NCBI RefSeq assembly: GCF_902167145.1
Contig: NC_050104.1
Coordinates: forward strand, 100,761,849 to 100,825,848
From: Zea mays
Lineage: Eukaryota; Streptophyta; Magnoliopsida; Poales; Poaceae
DNA: 64,000 nt
Direction of reading: 5' to 3'
Part shown: positions 36,148 through 47,409 of the stretch, piece by piece
Layout: every line of letters begins with the position of its first letter
Position numbering within the stretch: position 1 is the stretch's first letter
Made by a program: the position numbers and the translations under genes
Notes under the pieces: generated by a model
Told to the model about the DNA's origin: nothing
Database searches by the model: none
What the model saw: the letters and a program-made list of their open reading frames with translations, nothing else

Positions 36148-37300
36148 ATGTATGTTTGCGCTCGCATAGAGAACGATCCGGTCGAAGAGCCCGAGGAATT
36201 CGCAGGAGAAGCCCCTGAGCAGCAGTCGTTTGGTGGAGGCAAGTGTCCTTTGACCTATCTATGTCCTATTCATTCTTTAATTCACCCCCCCGCATTACAC
36301 ATTTATACCTAAGGATTGACTAGCTTTTGTTATCCATGTCCTTGTTTACCTATTTGGGTCGGATTATTACTACTTAGTCTGATGCTATTGCTCAACTCTA
36401 ATCAATGAACATGATGTGATTATCTATGATACGCTGTTTTCCCGTTCTTCTTTATGATATACTTGTGGTTTTCAAGGGGACTCGAGCGGTTTCTCGAGTG
36501 CCTCTCCGTAAGGACCTGTTCTATGGATGACCGCCCGGGAAAACAGTGCAACCATGAGGGTGGAATGGGGTGCCCTTAGCTGAATAATTAGAGGATCCGG
36601 GGTGTAGTTCACTTAGCCGTCGTGCCGTCAATGGGGCTCGGTGTATGCGGCTCGCTCTGCCAAGTTTGGGTTCGCCCCTTGGGGAGGAGTGCGGTGCATT
36701 TAGGAAACCTAACGGGTGGCTACAGCCCCGGGGAATCTTTGTAAAGGCTTCGTAGTGATGCCCTGCTGGATCACCTTGGTAGTGATCAATGGAGAGTCAT
36801 GATCTCCGGGCAGAATGGGAATCACGGCTTGTGGGTAAAGTGCACAACCTCTGCAGAGTGTTATGAAACTGATATATCAGCCGTGCTCGCGGTTATGAGC
36901 GGCCAAGGGAGCTCCAATGATTAGTGGTACTTGATCAGAGACATTGTGGTACAGGTGGTTATGAGATTGATGGTTCTGGTTATGGCTATGGTGCTGGTAA
37001 GTGGTATTCTTTCCGTTTGGAAAGGATACATTGGGTTAATAACTTGGGTTAATGTTAAAACTTGGCTTTCTACTAGTAAGTAATAACCTGACCAACTAAA
37101 AGCAACTGCTTGACTTATCCCCACATAAAGCTAGTCCACTACAGCCAAACAGGATACTTGCTGAGTATGTTGATGTGTACTCACCCTTGCTCTACACACC
37201 AAACCCCCCCCCAGGTTGTCAGCATTGCAACCACTGCTCAGGCGAAGATGAAGCTGTGGAAGGAGACTTCCAGGAGTTCCAAGATTACGACGAGTTCTAG
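36148..37300 (+). CDS. Candidate spliced acidic mini-ORF in 5' LTR of element 2
   Basis: Exon A 36148-36238 (ATG to GGAG, then GCAAGT donor) and exon B 37215-37300 (after CCCAG; a second in-frame acceptor CTCAG ends at 37241). Combined length 177 nt gives 58 residues with DPVEEPEEFAG and a DYDEF C-terminus, net charge strongly negative. The intron would be 976 nt. Because it lies downstream of the TATA box it would be the first ORF of the genomic RNA. It could act as an upstream ORF or a small acidic protein. No transcript support is available. Confidence 0.4.
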
Positions 37301-37560
37301 GTGTGGGTTAGCGGCAACCCCCAGTCGGCTGCCTGTGAAGGCCGTGTTATCTACGTTTCTTTTCCGCACTTTGATTTATTGTAAGAACTATATGGACGTC
37401 TCAGACGTATGATGTAATCGACTATTTCCCTTATTAATACTATTTTGAGCACTGTGTGATGATGTCCATATTATGTAACTGCTGTGTACGTGAATAACTG
37501 ATCCTGGCACGTACATGGTTCGCATTCGGTTTGCCTTTTTAAAACCGGGTGTGACATAAG

Positions 37561-37573
37561 TGGTATCAAAGCC
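37561..37573 (+). other. Primer binding site of element 2
   Basis: TGGTATCAAAGCC four bases after the LTR end, identical to element 1. Confidence 0.9.
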
Positions 37574-37810
37574 GTGCTGACTGTAGGACCGCTAACCTAG
37601 AGTAGAATGGTCGTTCTAAGGACTATAGACCTCTGTCCCTGCCTTGACTTTGATATCTCTTCAAAAGTTGGTCCTACCGACCAAACCTATGTTTTACTAT
37701 ATATTATACCTTGCTAAAAAATTGTGTTTCATTCTGATCCTTCATTTACTTATTACTTGCTGGTCATATTAATTCTGTTCTCACCCTTTTGCTTGCGATG
37801 TCTTTTGTAG

Positions 37811-38824
37811 ATGGCTCGACTTAGACACACTGCACGAAAGTCAGTCATCCCCTTCTTACCCTCCCGCCTTGTTGAGCGTCCGCTTCGCCGTCCCGTGGCC
37901 GGACAGTCTAGCCACTTGGAGAGACTACACCACCGCCTGCGTGAGGAGCAGGAGCGTCGACGACAGGAGCAGCGGAGCTCTTCCCTCTCGCTCCACCAGG
38001 AGATAGAGTCTGTGAGGAGCTGCTCCCCTGTGCTTTCTCTGGAGCCGCCCCCTGCACCACCACTGGGCGCCCCAGCTTCTGGAGTAGCTGCTGGAGGAGA
38101 CCCAGACAACGGAGGAGGCGACGACAGCTCGAGCTACGACACCGACTTCTCTGCTAATCCTGAGCCGGAAGGATGGGTTGCTCGACCCATCACTCGCGAC
38201 GCTGCTCGCGGGTGTCACTTCCATGATGCGCTCGACACCCTGCTACGTCGGGCATTTGACCGGCATACTTGGTCCGTCGAGTATCGCTGTGTGGTCTACC
38301 AGCATAGTCGCGGGGTCTACCCGGACCGCTGGGAGGCGACTTGCTTGGTGCGCTGCCCGGAGGACAGTCTCCAGGGTGCAGAGGCCTGTTCAGAGCACTA
38401 TTCTATCTCTGAGCGGGACTCAGCTGAGGCAGCCATGCAAGATGCTGCACGGCGTGCGCTTTCGCACTACTGCTCGGTTTTCGGTGGGGCAGCTGACGGT
38501 CTTGACCTGAAGTATTACCCCCGCCGTTCATCTGGCAGCACAGGAGGCGTGATTGTCTCACCCGTCGGTGAGGGCAATCCTAGGTTGAGCAGCACAGTCA
38601 ACCTAGCCGCCGTGCTAAACACGGAGCTGGACCATGCATTAGACGAGCTGAGTAGGGCTCGTGCTGAGATCGCCCTGCTGCGGGCTGAGCGCGCGGAACG
38701 TCGTTATCTGGATGGTGGTTCCCCCGCTCCCGTTGGGACTCAGCACCCGTACCGCTCACCTCAGCGTGGACACCAGTCTTATGGCAATCCCGCCTGCAAG
38801 ACCAAGATCAACCTAGAACCATAG
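37811..38824 (+). CDS. Accessory ORF between PBS and gag (337 aa, intact)
   Basis: Homologue of 1722-2720 without its C-terminal frameshift, so this is the better reference copy. The two proteins are nearly identical to about residue 305. Features: basic start (MARLRHTARKS), Gln/Arg-rich helix near residue 45, acidic Ser-rich linker, conserved globular-looking core (HDALDTLLRRAF to ARRALSHYCSVF) with a helix-strands-helix pattern reminiscent of dsRNA-binding domains, and a Leu/Ala/Arg coiled-coil-like helix (LDELSRARAEIALLRAE). ATG follows CTTTTGTAG, a 3' splice-like sequence. It is not part of known Gag or Pol. Extra ORFs upstream of gag are known in some other grass Gypsy elements, but I cannot tell whether this one is related. 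Confidence 0.75.
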   Translation: MARLRHTARKSVIPFLPSRLVERPLRRPVAGQSSHLERLHHRLREEQERRRQEQRSSSLSLHQEIESVRSCSPVLSLEPPPAPPLGAPASGVAAGGDPDNGGGDDSSSYDTDFSANPEPEGWVARPITRDAARGCHFHDALDTLLRRAFDRHTWSVEYRCVVYQHSRGVYPDRWEATCLVRCPEDSLQGAEACSEHYSISERDSAEAAMQDAARRALSHYCSVFGGAADGLDLKYYPRRSSGSTGGVIVSPVGEGNPRLSSTVNLAAVLNTELDHALDELSRARAEIALLRAERAERRYLDGGSPAPVGTQHPYRSPQRGHQSYGNPACKTKINLEP

Positions 38825-39231
38825 ATCGTTAGAGTTGGATCTTGTAATTAATACGAAATAAATATATACATGGAAGCTTCAGTCTTAGCGTTAGCCTCGA
38901 TCTTAGTTAGTTTTAGTTAGACAGGGTAGTTTGCTATATCCTGTGCATCTATGTTTGTCATGATGAACTATGTTTGGTTTGGATCTTTGTAATGATTGTC
39001 ACCAGAGTGTGGGTATCCCCTGCATTTTGGTTTACATACTATGTCAATAAAGTTAGTTATATAGTTGGGAAACCCATTATTCTCCTTTCCTCTTTATCTG
39101 AGAAGCTGTGTGGTCTGTGTTGGAGATCAGTGAAGATGCTCATCTGTTCAGTGCTGTTGGAGAATTCTATACTCTTTTCTTATGCTGCAAGCTTTGCCAG
39201 ATCAGTTCTGATGTGTGGTTGCGTTCTGCAG

Positions 39232-40001
39232 ATGTCAGAGAACAGGCGTAGAGGAGGAAGGCGTGCTCAGCAGGAGCGAGCCGCTCCGCAGGATGAGGTG
39301 CCCCAGCAGCAGCACCTGCCGCCCCCGCCCCCGATGTCGATTGAGCAGATGTTTCTGATGCAGACTCAGGCAGTTCAAGCTATCGGTCAGACTTTGGCCG
39401 CCATTCAGCAGCAGCAGCAGCAGCAGCAGCAGGCCCCCCCCAGCCTCAGATGCCTCAGATGCCTAGAGATAAGCGTGCTGAATTCATGAGAGGTCATCCA
39501 CCAACGTTCGCTCATTCTTCTGACCCCATGGATGCTGAAGATTGGCTGCGCACTGTGGAGCGGGAGTTGCATACCGCTCAGTGCGATGACAGGGAGAAAG
39601 TTCTGTATGGTCCCCGTCTGTTGAGAGGAGCAGCCCAGTCATGGTGGGAGTCTTACCTCGCCACCCATGCCAACCCCGACACCATCACCTGGGAAGAATT
39701 CAGGGGTAGCTTTCGTCAGTACCATGTGCCTGCAGGTCTGATGACAGTGAAGAAGGAGGAGTTCCTGGCCCTTAAGCAAGGGCCATTGTCTGTCAGTGAG
39801 TACCGGGACAAGTTTCTGCAATTGTCTCGCTATGCTCCTGAAGATGTCAACACCGACGCCAAGCGACAGTACCGTTTCCTGAGAGGCTTGGTTGACCCTC
39901 TGCAGTATCAGCTGATGAATCACACCTTCCCGACATTCCAGCACCTGATTGACAGAGCAATCATGACAGAAAGGAAGTTGTTATCAGATGACTGTCGATA
40001 G
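39232..40001 (+). pseudogene. gag remnant of element 2 (frameshift and deletion)
   Basis: ATG 39232 follows GTTCTGCAG. The poly-Gln tract ends in a C-run that is one base shorter than in element 1, so the start frame closes at 39489 and the Gag core continues in another frame from 39450. The core ([12 protein letters not shown]) is kept, but at 39978 the sequence jumps to a point 869 bp further on in element 1. The zinc knuckle and the DTG protease are therefore missing, and 869 is not a multiple of three, so Gag ends out of frame at 40001. Confidence 0.9.
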
Positions 40002-42924
40002 CAGTGAAGCAGACCCGATTGAGAGTATCAAGGTTGTGTCCGAATTCCCAGATGTGTTTCCAAAGGATTTACCGGGTATGCCACCAGAGCGGAAAGTTGA
40101 ATTTGCCATAGAGCTTCTTCCTGGAACCGCCCCTATCTTCAAGAGAGCTTACAGAATATCTGGACCAGAGTTGGATGAGCTTAAGAAGCAGATTGATGAG
40201 CTGTCAGAAAAAGGTTACATCCGGCCAAGCACCTCGCCTTGGGCCGCCCCTGTCTTGTTCGTGGAGAAGAAAGATGGTACTAAGAGGATGTGTATCGACT
40301 ATCGAGCTTTGAATGAGGTCACGATCAAGAACAAGTATCCTTTGCCCAGAATAGAAGATCTGTTCGACCAGTTGAGAGGAGCCAGTGTGTTCTCCAAGAT
40401 CGATCTGAGGTCAGGTTATCATCAGCTCAGGATCCGACCTTCGGACATTCCGAAGACGGCATTCATTACCAAGTATGGTTTATATGAGTTCACAGTGATG
40501 TCTTTTGGTTTGACCAATGCGCCAGCATTCTTCATGAACTTGATGAACAGTGTATTCATGGATTATCTTGATAAGTTCGTGGTGGTATTCATTGATGACA
40601 TTCTGGTTTATTCTCAAAGTGAAGAAGAGCATGCAGATCATTTGAGGATGGTGTTGCAGAGATTGCGAGAGCACCAGTTGTATGCAAAGTTGAGCAAGTG
40701 TGAGTTCTGGATCAGTGAAGTCCTGTTCTTGGGTCACATAATCAACAAAGAAGGATTGGCTGTGGATCCGAAGAAAGTGGCAGACATTCTGAACTGGAAA
40801 GCGCCAACGGATGCTCGAGGAATCAAGAGCTTCATTGGAATGGCCGGATATTATCGGCGATTCATTGAAGGGTTTTCGAAGATTGCGAAGCCAATGACAG
40901 CGTTGCTAGGCAACAAGGTTGAGTTCAAGTGGACCCAGAAATGCCAAGAGGCCTTTGAAGCGCTGAAAGAGAAGTTGACAACAGCGCCTGTCCTAGTCTT
41001 GCCTGATGTGCACAAGCCCTTCTCGGTGTATTGTGATGCTTGTTACACAGGTTTGGGATGTGTGTTGATGCAAGAGGGAAGAGTTGTGGCTTACTCGTCC
41101 CGACAGCTGAAGGTTCATGAGAAGAACTACCCCATCCATGATCTAGAGTTGGCAGCAGTGGTTCACGCACTGAAGACATGGAGGCACTATCTGTATGGAC
41201 AGAAATGCGATGTTTACACAGACCACAAGAGTCTGAAGTACATATTCACTCAATCAGAATTGAACATGAGGCAACGAAGATGGTTAGAATTGATCAAAGA
41301 CTATGAGTTGGAGATTCATTACCATCCAGGCAAAGCAAACGTAGTGGCAGATGCTTTGAGCAGAAAGAGTCAAGTCAATCTGATGGTTGCTCGTCCGATG
41401 CCTTATGAGTTGGCCAAGGAGTTTGACAGGTTGAGTCTCGGATTTCTGAACAATTCGCGAGGAGTCACAGTTGAATTGGAACCTACCTTGGAGCGCGAAA
41501 TCAAAGACGCGCAGAAGAATGATGAGAAGATCAGTGAGATTCGGCGATTGATTCTAGAAGGCAAAGGCAAAGATTTTCGAGAAGATGCAGAAGGTGTGGT
41601 ATGGTTCAAAGACCGCTTGTGTGTTCCCAATGTCCAGTCTATTCGGGAGTTGATTCTTAAGGAAGCTCATGAGACAGCTTACTCGATTCACCCTGGCAGT
41701 GAGAAGATGTATCAGGATCTGAAGAAGAAATTCTGGTGGTACGGAATGAAAAGGGAAATCGCAGAGCATGTGGCTATGTGCGATAGTTGTCGAAGAATTA
41801 AGGCAGAACACCAGAGACCAGCTGGATTGTTGCAACCGTTGCAGATCCCTCAGTGGAAATGGGATGAAATTGGTATGGATTTCATAGTCGGATTGCCTCG
41901 CACTCGAGCCGGCTACGATTCCATTTGGGTAGTAGTGGACCGCTTGACCAAGTCAGCCCACTTCATACCTGTCAAGACCAACTACAACAGTGCAGTATTG
42001 GCAGAATTGTATATGTCTCGGATCGTTTGTCTTCATGGTGTGCCAAAGAAGATAGTGTCAGACAGAGGAACGCAGTTCACCTCTCATTTCTGGCAGCAGT
42101 TGCATGAAGCCTTGGGCACGCATCTGAATTTCAGTTCAGCTTATCACCCGCAGACAGATGGCCAGACCGAAAGAACCAATCAAATTCTTGAAGATATGTT
42201 GAGAGCCTGTGCGTTGCAAGATCAGTCCGGATGGGACAAGCGATTGCCTTATGCAGAGTTTTCCTATAACAACAGTTACCAGGCCAGTTTGAAGATGTCA
42301 CCGTTTCAAGCGCTGTATGGAAGGAGTTGCAGAACTCCGTTGCAATGGGATCAGCCTGGGGAAAAGCAAGTGTTTGGGCCAGACATTTTGCTCGAAGCCG
42401 AAGAGAACGTCAAGATGGTTCGAGAGAATCTGAAGATAGCGCAATCAAGGCAGCGAAGCTATGCAGACACAAGAAGAAGAGAGCTGAGTTTCGAAGTCGG
42501 AGACTTTGTTTATCTGAAAGTGTCACCGATCAGAGGAGTCAGAAGATTCGGAGTCAAAGGCAAGCTGGCACCCCGCTACATTGGTCCGTATCAGGTTCTT
42601 GCAAGACGAGGAGAAGTGGCTTATCAGCTCAGTTTGCCAGAGAATTTGTCTGCTGTGCATGATGTCTTTCATGTGTCTCAGTTGAAGAAGTGCTTGCGTA
42701 TGCCAGAAGAGCAGTTGCCAGTGGAAGGTCTTGAAGTCCAGGAGGACTTGACCTACGTTGAGAAGCCAGCTCAGATCCTTGAGGTTGCAGATAGAGTCAC
42801 CCGAAGGAAGACCGTCAGAATGTGCAAAGTCAGATGGAGTCACCACTCTGAGGAAGAAGCAACCTGGGAGCGTGAAGATGATCTGATGGCCAAGTACCCG
42901 GAGCTCTTTGCTAGCCAGCCCTGA
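39988..42924 (+). CDS. pol remainder: RT, RNase H, integrase, chromodomain (978 aa)
   Basis: Open throughout. RT with FIDD at 40588-40599, RNase H ([18 protein letters not shown]), zinc-finger integrase ([17 protein letters not shown]) with SDRGTQF and [16 protein letters not shown]-like [13 protein letters not shown], and a C-terminal chromodomain-like segment ending PELFASQP. Chromodomains in this group direct integration to marked chromatin (family knowledge). The initial ATG is fortuitous: it arises from the changed sequence near the deletion joint, where element 1 reads ATAGCT. It lacks its own protease and nucleocapsid and would need them in trans. Confidence 0.93.
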   Translation: MTVDSSEADPIESIKVVSEFPDVFPKDLPGMPPERKVEFAIELLPGTAPIFKRAYRISGPELDELKKQIDELSEKGYIRPSTSPWAAPVLFVEKKDGTKRMCIDYRALNEVTIKNKYPLPRIEDLFDQLRGASVFSKIDLRSGYHQLRIRPSDIPKTAFITKYGLYEFTVMSFGLTNAPAFFMNLMNSVFMDYLDKFVVVFIDDILVYSQSEEEHADHLRMVLQRLREHQLYAKLSKCEFWISEVLFLGHIINKEGLAVDPKKVADILNWKAPTDARGIKSFIGMAGYYRRFIEGFSKIAKPMTALLGNKVEFKWTQKCQEAFEALKEKLTTAPVLVLPDVHKPFSVYCDACYTGLGCVLMQEGRVVAYSSRQLKVHEKNYPIHDLELAAVVHALKTWRHYLYGQKCDVYTDHKSLKYIFTQSELNMRQRRWLELIKDYELEIHYHPGKANVVADALSRKSQVNLMVARPMPYELAKEFDRLSLGFLNNSRGVTVELEPTLEREIKDAQKNDEKISEIRRLILEGKGKDFREDAEGVVWFKDRLCVPNVQSIRELILKEAHETAYSIHPGSEKMYQDLKKKFWWYGMKREIAEHVAMCDSCRRIKAEHQRPAGLLQPLQIPQWKWDEIGMDFIVGLPRTRAGYDSIWVVVDRLTKSAHFIPVKTNYNSAVLAELYMSRIVCLHGVPKKIVSDRGTQFTSHFWQQLHEALGTHLNFSSAYHPQTDGQTERTNQILEDMLRACALQDQSGWDKRLPYAEFSYNNSYQASLKMSPFQALYGRSCRTPLQWDQPGEKQVFGPDILLEAEENVKMVRENLKIAQSRQRSYADTRRRELSFEVGDFVYLKVSPIRGVRRFGVKGKLAPRYIGPYQVLARRGEVAYQLSLPENLSAVHDVFHVSQLKKCLRMPEEQLPVEGLEVQEDLTYVEKPAQILEVADRVTRRKTVRMCKVRWSHHSEEEATWEREDDLMAKYPELFASQP

Positions 42925-42945
42925 ATCTCGAGGGCGAGATTCTTT

Positions 42946-42960
42946 TAAGGGGGATAGGTT
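42946..42960 (+). other. Polypurine tract of element 2
   Basis: AAGGGGGATAGG directly upstream of the 3' LTR, identical to element 1. Confidence 0.86.
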
Positions 42961-45727
42961 TGTAACGCCCCGAATTTTGCAGTTGAGTTTTTTCTTTTCT
43001 TTACTCGCCAAAATTCGGGCGTTACCTTTCTTTTTCTTTTTCCCTCGCTAAACCTTGACCTTTTCCAAAGTACTAGCGGGATTCGGTTTGGAATTCCCGT
43101 ATGTATAAAAACCCTAAATACTTTATGTTGTTTGATGCACCATGCCGAACCTTGCATTTCTTTTGATTGCTTTGAAAGTGCAAATGCATTCATGTAGAAA
43201 GATCGGATTTCGAAAATGTTTTCTTTCTCTTTTCTTTCTCTTTTCTCTCTCTCTTTCTCTCTCCTTTTTTTTTCTCTCTCTCCCGCGCCGTGGGCCGACC
43301 CCGGCCGGCCCAGCCGCCCCCTGGCGCCCCCCTCTTGGGCCTAGTAGGCCCAGCCGCCCCCCCTCTCTTTCCCTTATCCCCTAACCCTCTCCCTCTCCCC
43401 CCTCATTTTCTCCCTCCCCACCCAAGCCGCCGCCCCCTACCCGCCCCCTGCCCTAGCCGCCGCCCCTGCCTAGGCCGCCGCCCCTCCCCGTCGCCGTTCG
43501 GCCGCCCCGCTCGGCCGCCCCGTCCCCGTCGCCGGTGAGCTTCCCCCTCCCCCTCTCCTCCCTCCCCCATCCCCTCCCCCCTTTCCCCATGGCCGGTTCG
43601 GCCGCCTCCCTGCCCGCCGGTTCGGCCGCCTCCCTGCCCGCCGGTTCGGCCGCCTCCCTGCCCGCCGGTTCGGCCGCCCCGCCCCCCGGCTCGGCCGCCC
43701 CCTGCGCCGCCCCCCTGCCCCGCCGGTTCGGCCGCCCCGCCCCCCGGCTCGGCCGCCCCCTGCGCCGCCCCCCGCCCCCGGTTCGGCCGCCCCTGCGCCC
43801 AGCGGCTCGGCCGCCCCGCCCCCTGCTCGGCCGCCCCCCTGCGCCGCCCGCGCCCGCGCCCCGCCTAGGGCCGGTTCAACCGCCCTAGGGCCGGTTCAAC
43901 CGCCCCCCCCTCTGTTTTTTTTATTATTTTTTTTATTTTATTTTATTTACTTTCTGTGATCATAATTACTGTATTTTAAGTAGGCTAATCACTGTTCATG
44001 CTATGGGAAAATAGGAAGTTTAATTTAAAATTCCGTTATGCTATTGATGCACGTAGTTAATTGTTTACCCTGTGCAATGTTGATCAACTAAAAGTGATTA
44101 GGTTTCCATTAGTGTATATGTAGCAGAATTCTTTTGTTAAAAACCAATTGTGTCATTAGTGCATAAGATTTAACCCCCCCCCCCTGCGAGACCTTTCCCG
44201 TTTCTTTCTAACCATAACAAATGCGTTATCGAATGTCATACTTGATGCATATTCGCTTTATTTGTTATCTTGTATGGTGTACTGTTCTTTTGTATTAAAT
44301 ATGTGGATGTATGCATGTATGTTTGCGCTCGCATAGAGAACGATCCGGTCGAAGAGCCCGAGGAATTCGCAGGAGAAGCCCCTGAGCAGCAGTCGTTTGG
44401 TGGAGGCAAGTGTCCTTTGACCTATCTATGTCCTATTCATTCTTTAATTCACCCCCCCGCATTACACATTTATACCTAAGGATTGACTAGCTTTTGTTAT
44501 CCATGTCCTTGTTTACCTATTTGGGTCGGATTATTACTACTTAGTCTGATGCTATTGCTCAACTCTAATCAATGAACATGATGTGATTATCTATGATACG
44601 CTGTTTTCCCGTTCTTCTTTATGATATACTTGTGGTTTTCAAGGGGACTCGAGCGGTTTCTCGAGTGCCTCTCCGTAAGGACCTGTTCTATGGATGACCG
44701 CCCGGGAAAACAGTGCAACCATGAGGGTGGAATGGGGTGCCCTTAGCTGAATAATTAGAGGATCCGGGGTGTAGTTCACTTAGCCGTCGTGCCGTCAATG
44801 GGGCTCGGTGTATGCGGCTCGCTCTGCCAAGTTTGGGTTCGCCCCTTGGGGAGGAGTGCGGTGCATTTAGGAAACCTAACGGGTGGCTACAGCCCCGGGG
44901 AATCTTTGTAAAGGCTTCGTAGTGATGCCCTGCTGGATCACCTTGGTAGTGATCAATGGAGAGTCATGATCTCCGGGCAGAATGGGAATCACGGCTTGTG
45001 GGTAAAGTGCACAACCTCTGCAGAGTGTTATGAAACTGATATATCAGCCGTGCTCGCGGTTATGAGCGGCCAAGGGAGCTCCAATGATTAGTGGTACTTG
45101 ATCAGAGACATTGTGGTACAGGTGGTTATGAGATTGATGGTTCTGGTTATGGCTATGGTGCTGGTAAGTGGTATTCTTTCCGTTTGGAAAGGATACATTG
45201 GGTTAATAACTTGGGTTAATGTTAAAACTTGGCTTTCTACTAGTAAGTAATAACCTGACCAACTAAAAGCAACTGCTTGACTTATCCCCACATAAAGCTA
45301 GTCCACTACAGCCAAACAGGATACTTGCTGAGTATGTTGATGTGTACTCACCCTTGCTCTACACACCAAACCCCCCCCCCCCCAGGTTGTCAGCATTGCA
45401 ACCACTGCTCAGGCGAAGATGAAGCTGTGGAAGGAGACTTCCAGGAGTTCCAAGATTACGACGAGTTCTAGGTGTGGGTTAGCGGCAACCCCCAGTCGGC
45501 TGCCTGTGAAGGCCGTGTTATCTACGTTTCTTTTCCGCACTTTGATTTATTGTAAGAACTATATGGACGTCTCAGACGTATGATGTAATCGACTATTTCC
45601 CTTATTAATACTATTTTGAGCACTGTGTGATGATGTCCATATTATGTAACTGCTGTGTACGTGAATAACTGATCCTGGCACGTACATGGTTCGCATTCGG
45701 TTTGCCTTTTTAAAACCGGGTGTGACA
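42961..45727 (+). repeat. 3' LTR of element 2
   Basis: Nearly identical to 34792-37556; the visible differences are one A/G change near the left end and homopolymer C-run lengths (for example 13 against 9 C before the exon B acceptor). Confidence 0.96.
44315..45471 (+). CDS. Candidate spliced acidic mini-ORF in 3' LTR of element 2
   Basis: Exons 44315-44405 and 45386-45471, same 177-nt in-frame total as in the 5' LTR. It is a copy by LTR identity, so it adds no independent evidence to the 5' LTR call. Confidence 0.35.
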
Positions 45728-45732
45728 GAGGA

Positions 45733-45916
45733 TGAGCTTGCAAGAAAGTGGGAGTAATTAAGTTTGCGTGCAGTAGCCATCAATCGTTACGAGAAAGAGC
45801 TTCAAGTTCATGATACATCTCCTAAGAACAACAGTGTCAATAAGAAGGATGTAGTGGAACCATCTTTAAGGTATGAGAGAAAGGGAAAATACGGATACCC
45901 ATGCTACACTCGATAG
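45733..45916 (+). pseudogene. Coding-like relic, right half, split by element 2
   Basis: Continues the frame of 34700-34791 after the TSD: one TAA near 45760, then about 50 open codons (segment AVAINRYEKELQVHD) ending at TAG 45914-45916. Family not recognised; the pattern of few stops in a long frame suggests a moderately old pseudogene or transposon fragment. Confidence 0.3.
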
Positions 45917-47299
45917 ATGAAATGTATTAGACCTAGCTTGTTAAATCTCCTAAGGCATGTTATCGTTAGTGGTGGAGTTCTGAACCTTAGTAGTACATAA
46001 TTTCACATATGTCACTCCATGTCATGCTTTGTTCACGTTCACCAAGGCATGTTAGGATTAGTGGTGGGACTAGTTACCTTCATATATGCCAATTATTATT
46101 CTAGGTAATATCTATGCACGCTAGGCTAATATTAGAATGTATTTATTCCTTTGGATGTTTTGAGTGTTCCTTAAAAAGTTGCAAAGTTAGTTTCTTTGTT
46201 GGGTGAAGATTGTAGGTAAAACCATAAAGCAGCTTGGAAAAGTTAGCAGCAAAGTTTGGTTGGCAGCTTGAAAAGGTTGTAAACTAAGTAGACATGAAAT
46301 TCATAAGTAGATAACTGATTGGTCGATCGGCCTATCGACAGTTGGTCAGTGTCCAATAATCGATGACACGTATCAATGGCAAGAAGGCCAACATATCTTC
46401 TATTGAGGCTAATATGATCTATAGACTTCCTATCCGTCATTTAGCGGTCGAAAGGGCCTATATTGACCCTCCAACTGTCGATAGGTAGCAGTGTCGACCG
46501 TCCAAAGTGCCTATAATAAGATCTAGATCCAGCATTGGGCGGTACTGAACCTGACACCCTGGTTGGTATCCCTCCAAACGGTGCCAACATCGGTTGCTTA
46601 AAATGGTGGGTCGGCGAGCTCACCGACCGCTCATCGGTACTGACCGCCAGATTTCTAAAAAATAAAAAATCCAAAAAATAAACTATCTTTATAAATTATT
46701 TAACTTTAATTTATATACCATGTAGTTTTTATTCTGATAAAACAATATATTTCATTTAAATTAGAGTTAGCAAGAAAAGCTGACGTGGTGCTGACTTGGC
46801 TGTAGGTTGATGGTAAAAGCTATGTACTGGAGTGTTGTGATAGATACAAGTTGATGATGGTAGATACAAACCATGTGATAGCTGATGTGACGGTAGATAT
46901 AGGCATGAGTCACTGGAACCATCCTAATTTCTGTATAAAAATTACTACACTTTCAATTATGAAATTGAAAAAAATTATTTAAAAATCTTTGTGAAACACG
47001 CCGATTATCGTGGTCTTCATCCATGGCTTCGTCCATGTTTATCTATTGTTGATTCTGTTGCTTAGAGATATAGATAGTGGCTGCTAATGTTTAATGTTAG
47101 ATGCAATTAACTGAATTGACTTGTAACCCATGAACGTAAGAATCACACCGTTCTGCCTATATATATACCAACACGCAGCCGTGATGAGCGGATGAGCCTA
47201 TATACAACTTGATGATGTGTCATTGAACTGTTCCAACACAACCTTTTATTCTCTAATGATGAAAAAGCACGTAAGTCAAATCAAAAGGATATTAATAAC
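45917..47299. other. No recognisable feature
   Basis: Mixed composition; a GC-richer patch at 46320-46640 contains repeated words of the ATCGGTxxTGACCG and CTGTCGATAGG kind, but no ends or coding motif I can name. Confidence 0.4.
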
Positions 47300-47302
47300 T
47301 AA

Positions 47303-47406
47303 GGACTAGTTTGGCAACCTCATTTTTCCAAGAGATTTTTATTTTTCTAAAGGAAATTAGTTTATTTTCTCTTGAAAAAAAAGGAAATTCCTTGCCAAAC
47401 TAGCTC
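47303..47406. mobile_element. Tourist-like MITE (104 bp)
   Basis: Terminal inverted repeats GGACTAGTTTGGCAA and TTGCCAAACTAGCTC (13 of 15 match) flanked by TAA on both sides (47300-47302, 47407-47409), the target preference of PIF/Harbinger Tourist MITEs. Confidence 0.75.
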
Positions 47407-47409
47407 TAA

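Larger units (their letters stand above)
34792..37556 (+). repeat. 5' LTR of element 2
   Basis: Begins TGTAACGCCCC, ends GTGTGACA. It includes a TATA box at 34935-34942, a C/T-rich leader, a GC-rich segment with 24-bp tandem repeats, GCCG|GTGAGC (possible 5' splice site near 35365), and the split acidic frame. Confidence 0.96.
34792..45727 (+). mobile_element. Complete Tekay-type Ty3/Gypsy element 2, very young
   Basis: LTRs 34792-37556 (2765 bp) and 42961-45727 (2767 bp), flanked by the perfect 5-bp TSD GAGGA (34787-34791 and 45728-45732). By eye the LTRs differ by one substitution (in the first 40 bases) and a few C-run lengths, so insertion was very recent. Internal order: PBS, accessory ORF, gag remnant, 869-bp deletion, RT-RH-INT-chromodomain, PPT. 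Compared with element 1 the coding parts are closely similar but the GC-rich LTR half differs, so the two represent different LTR variants of one family. Confidence 0.96.
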
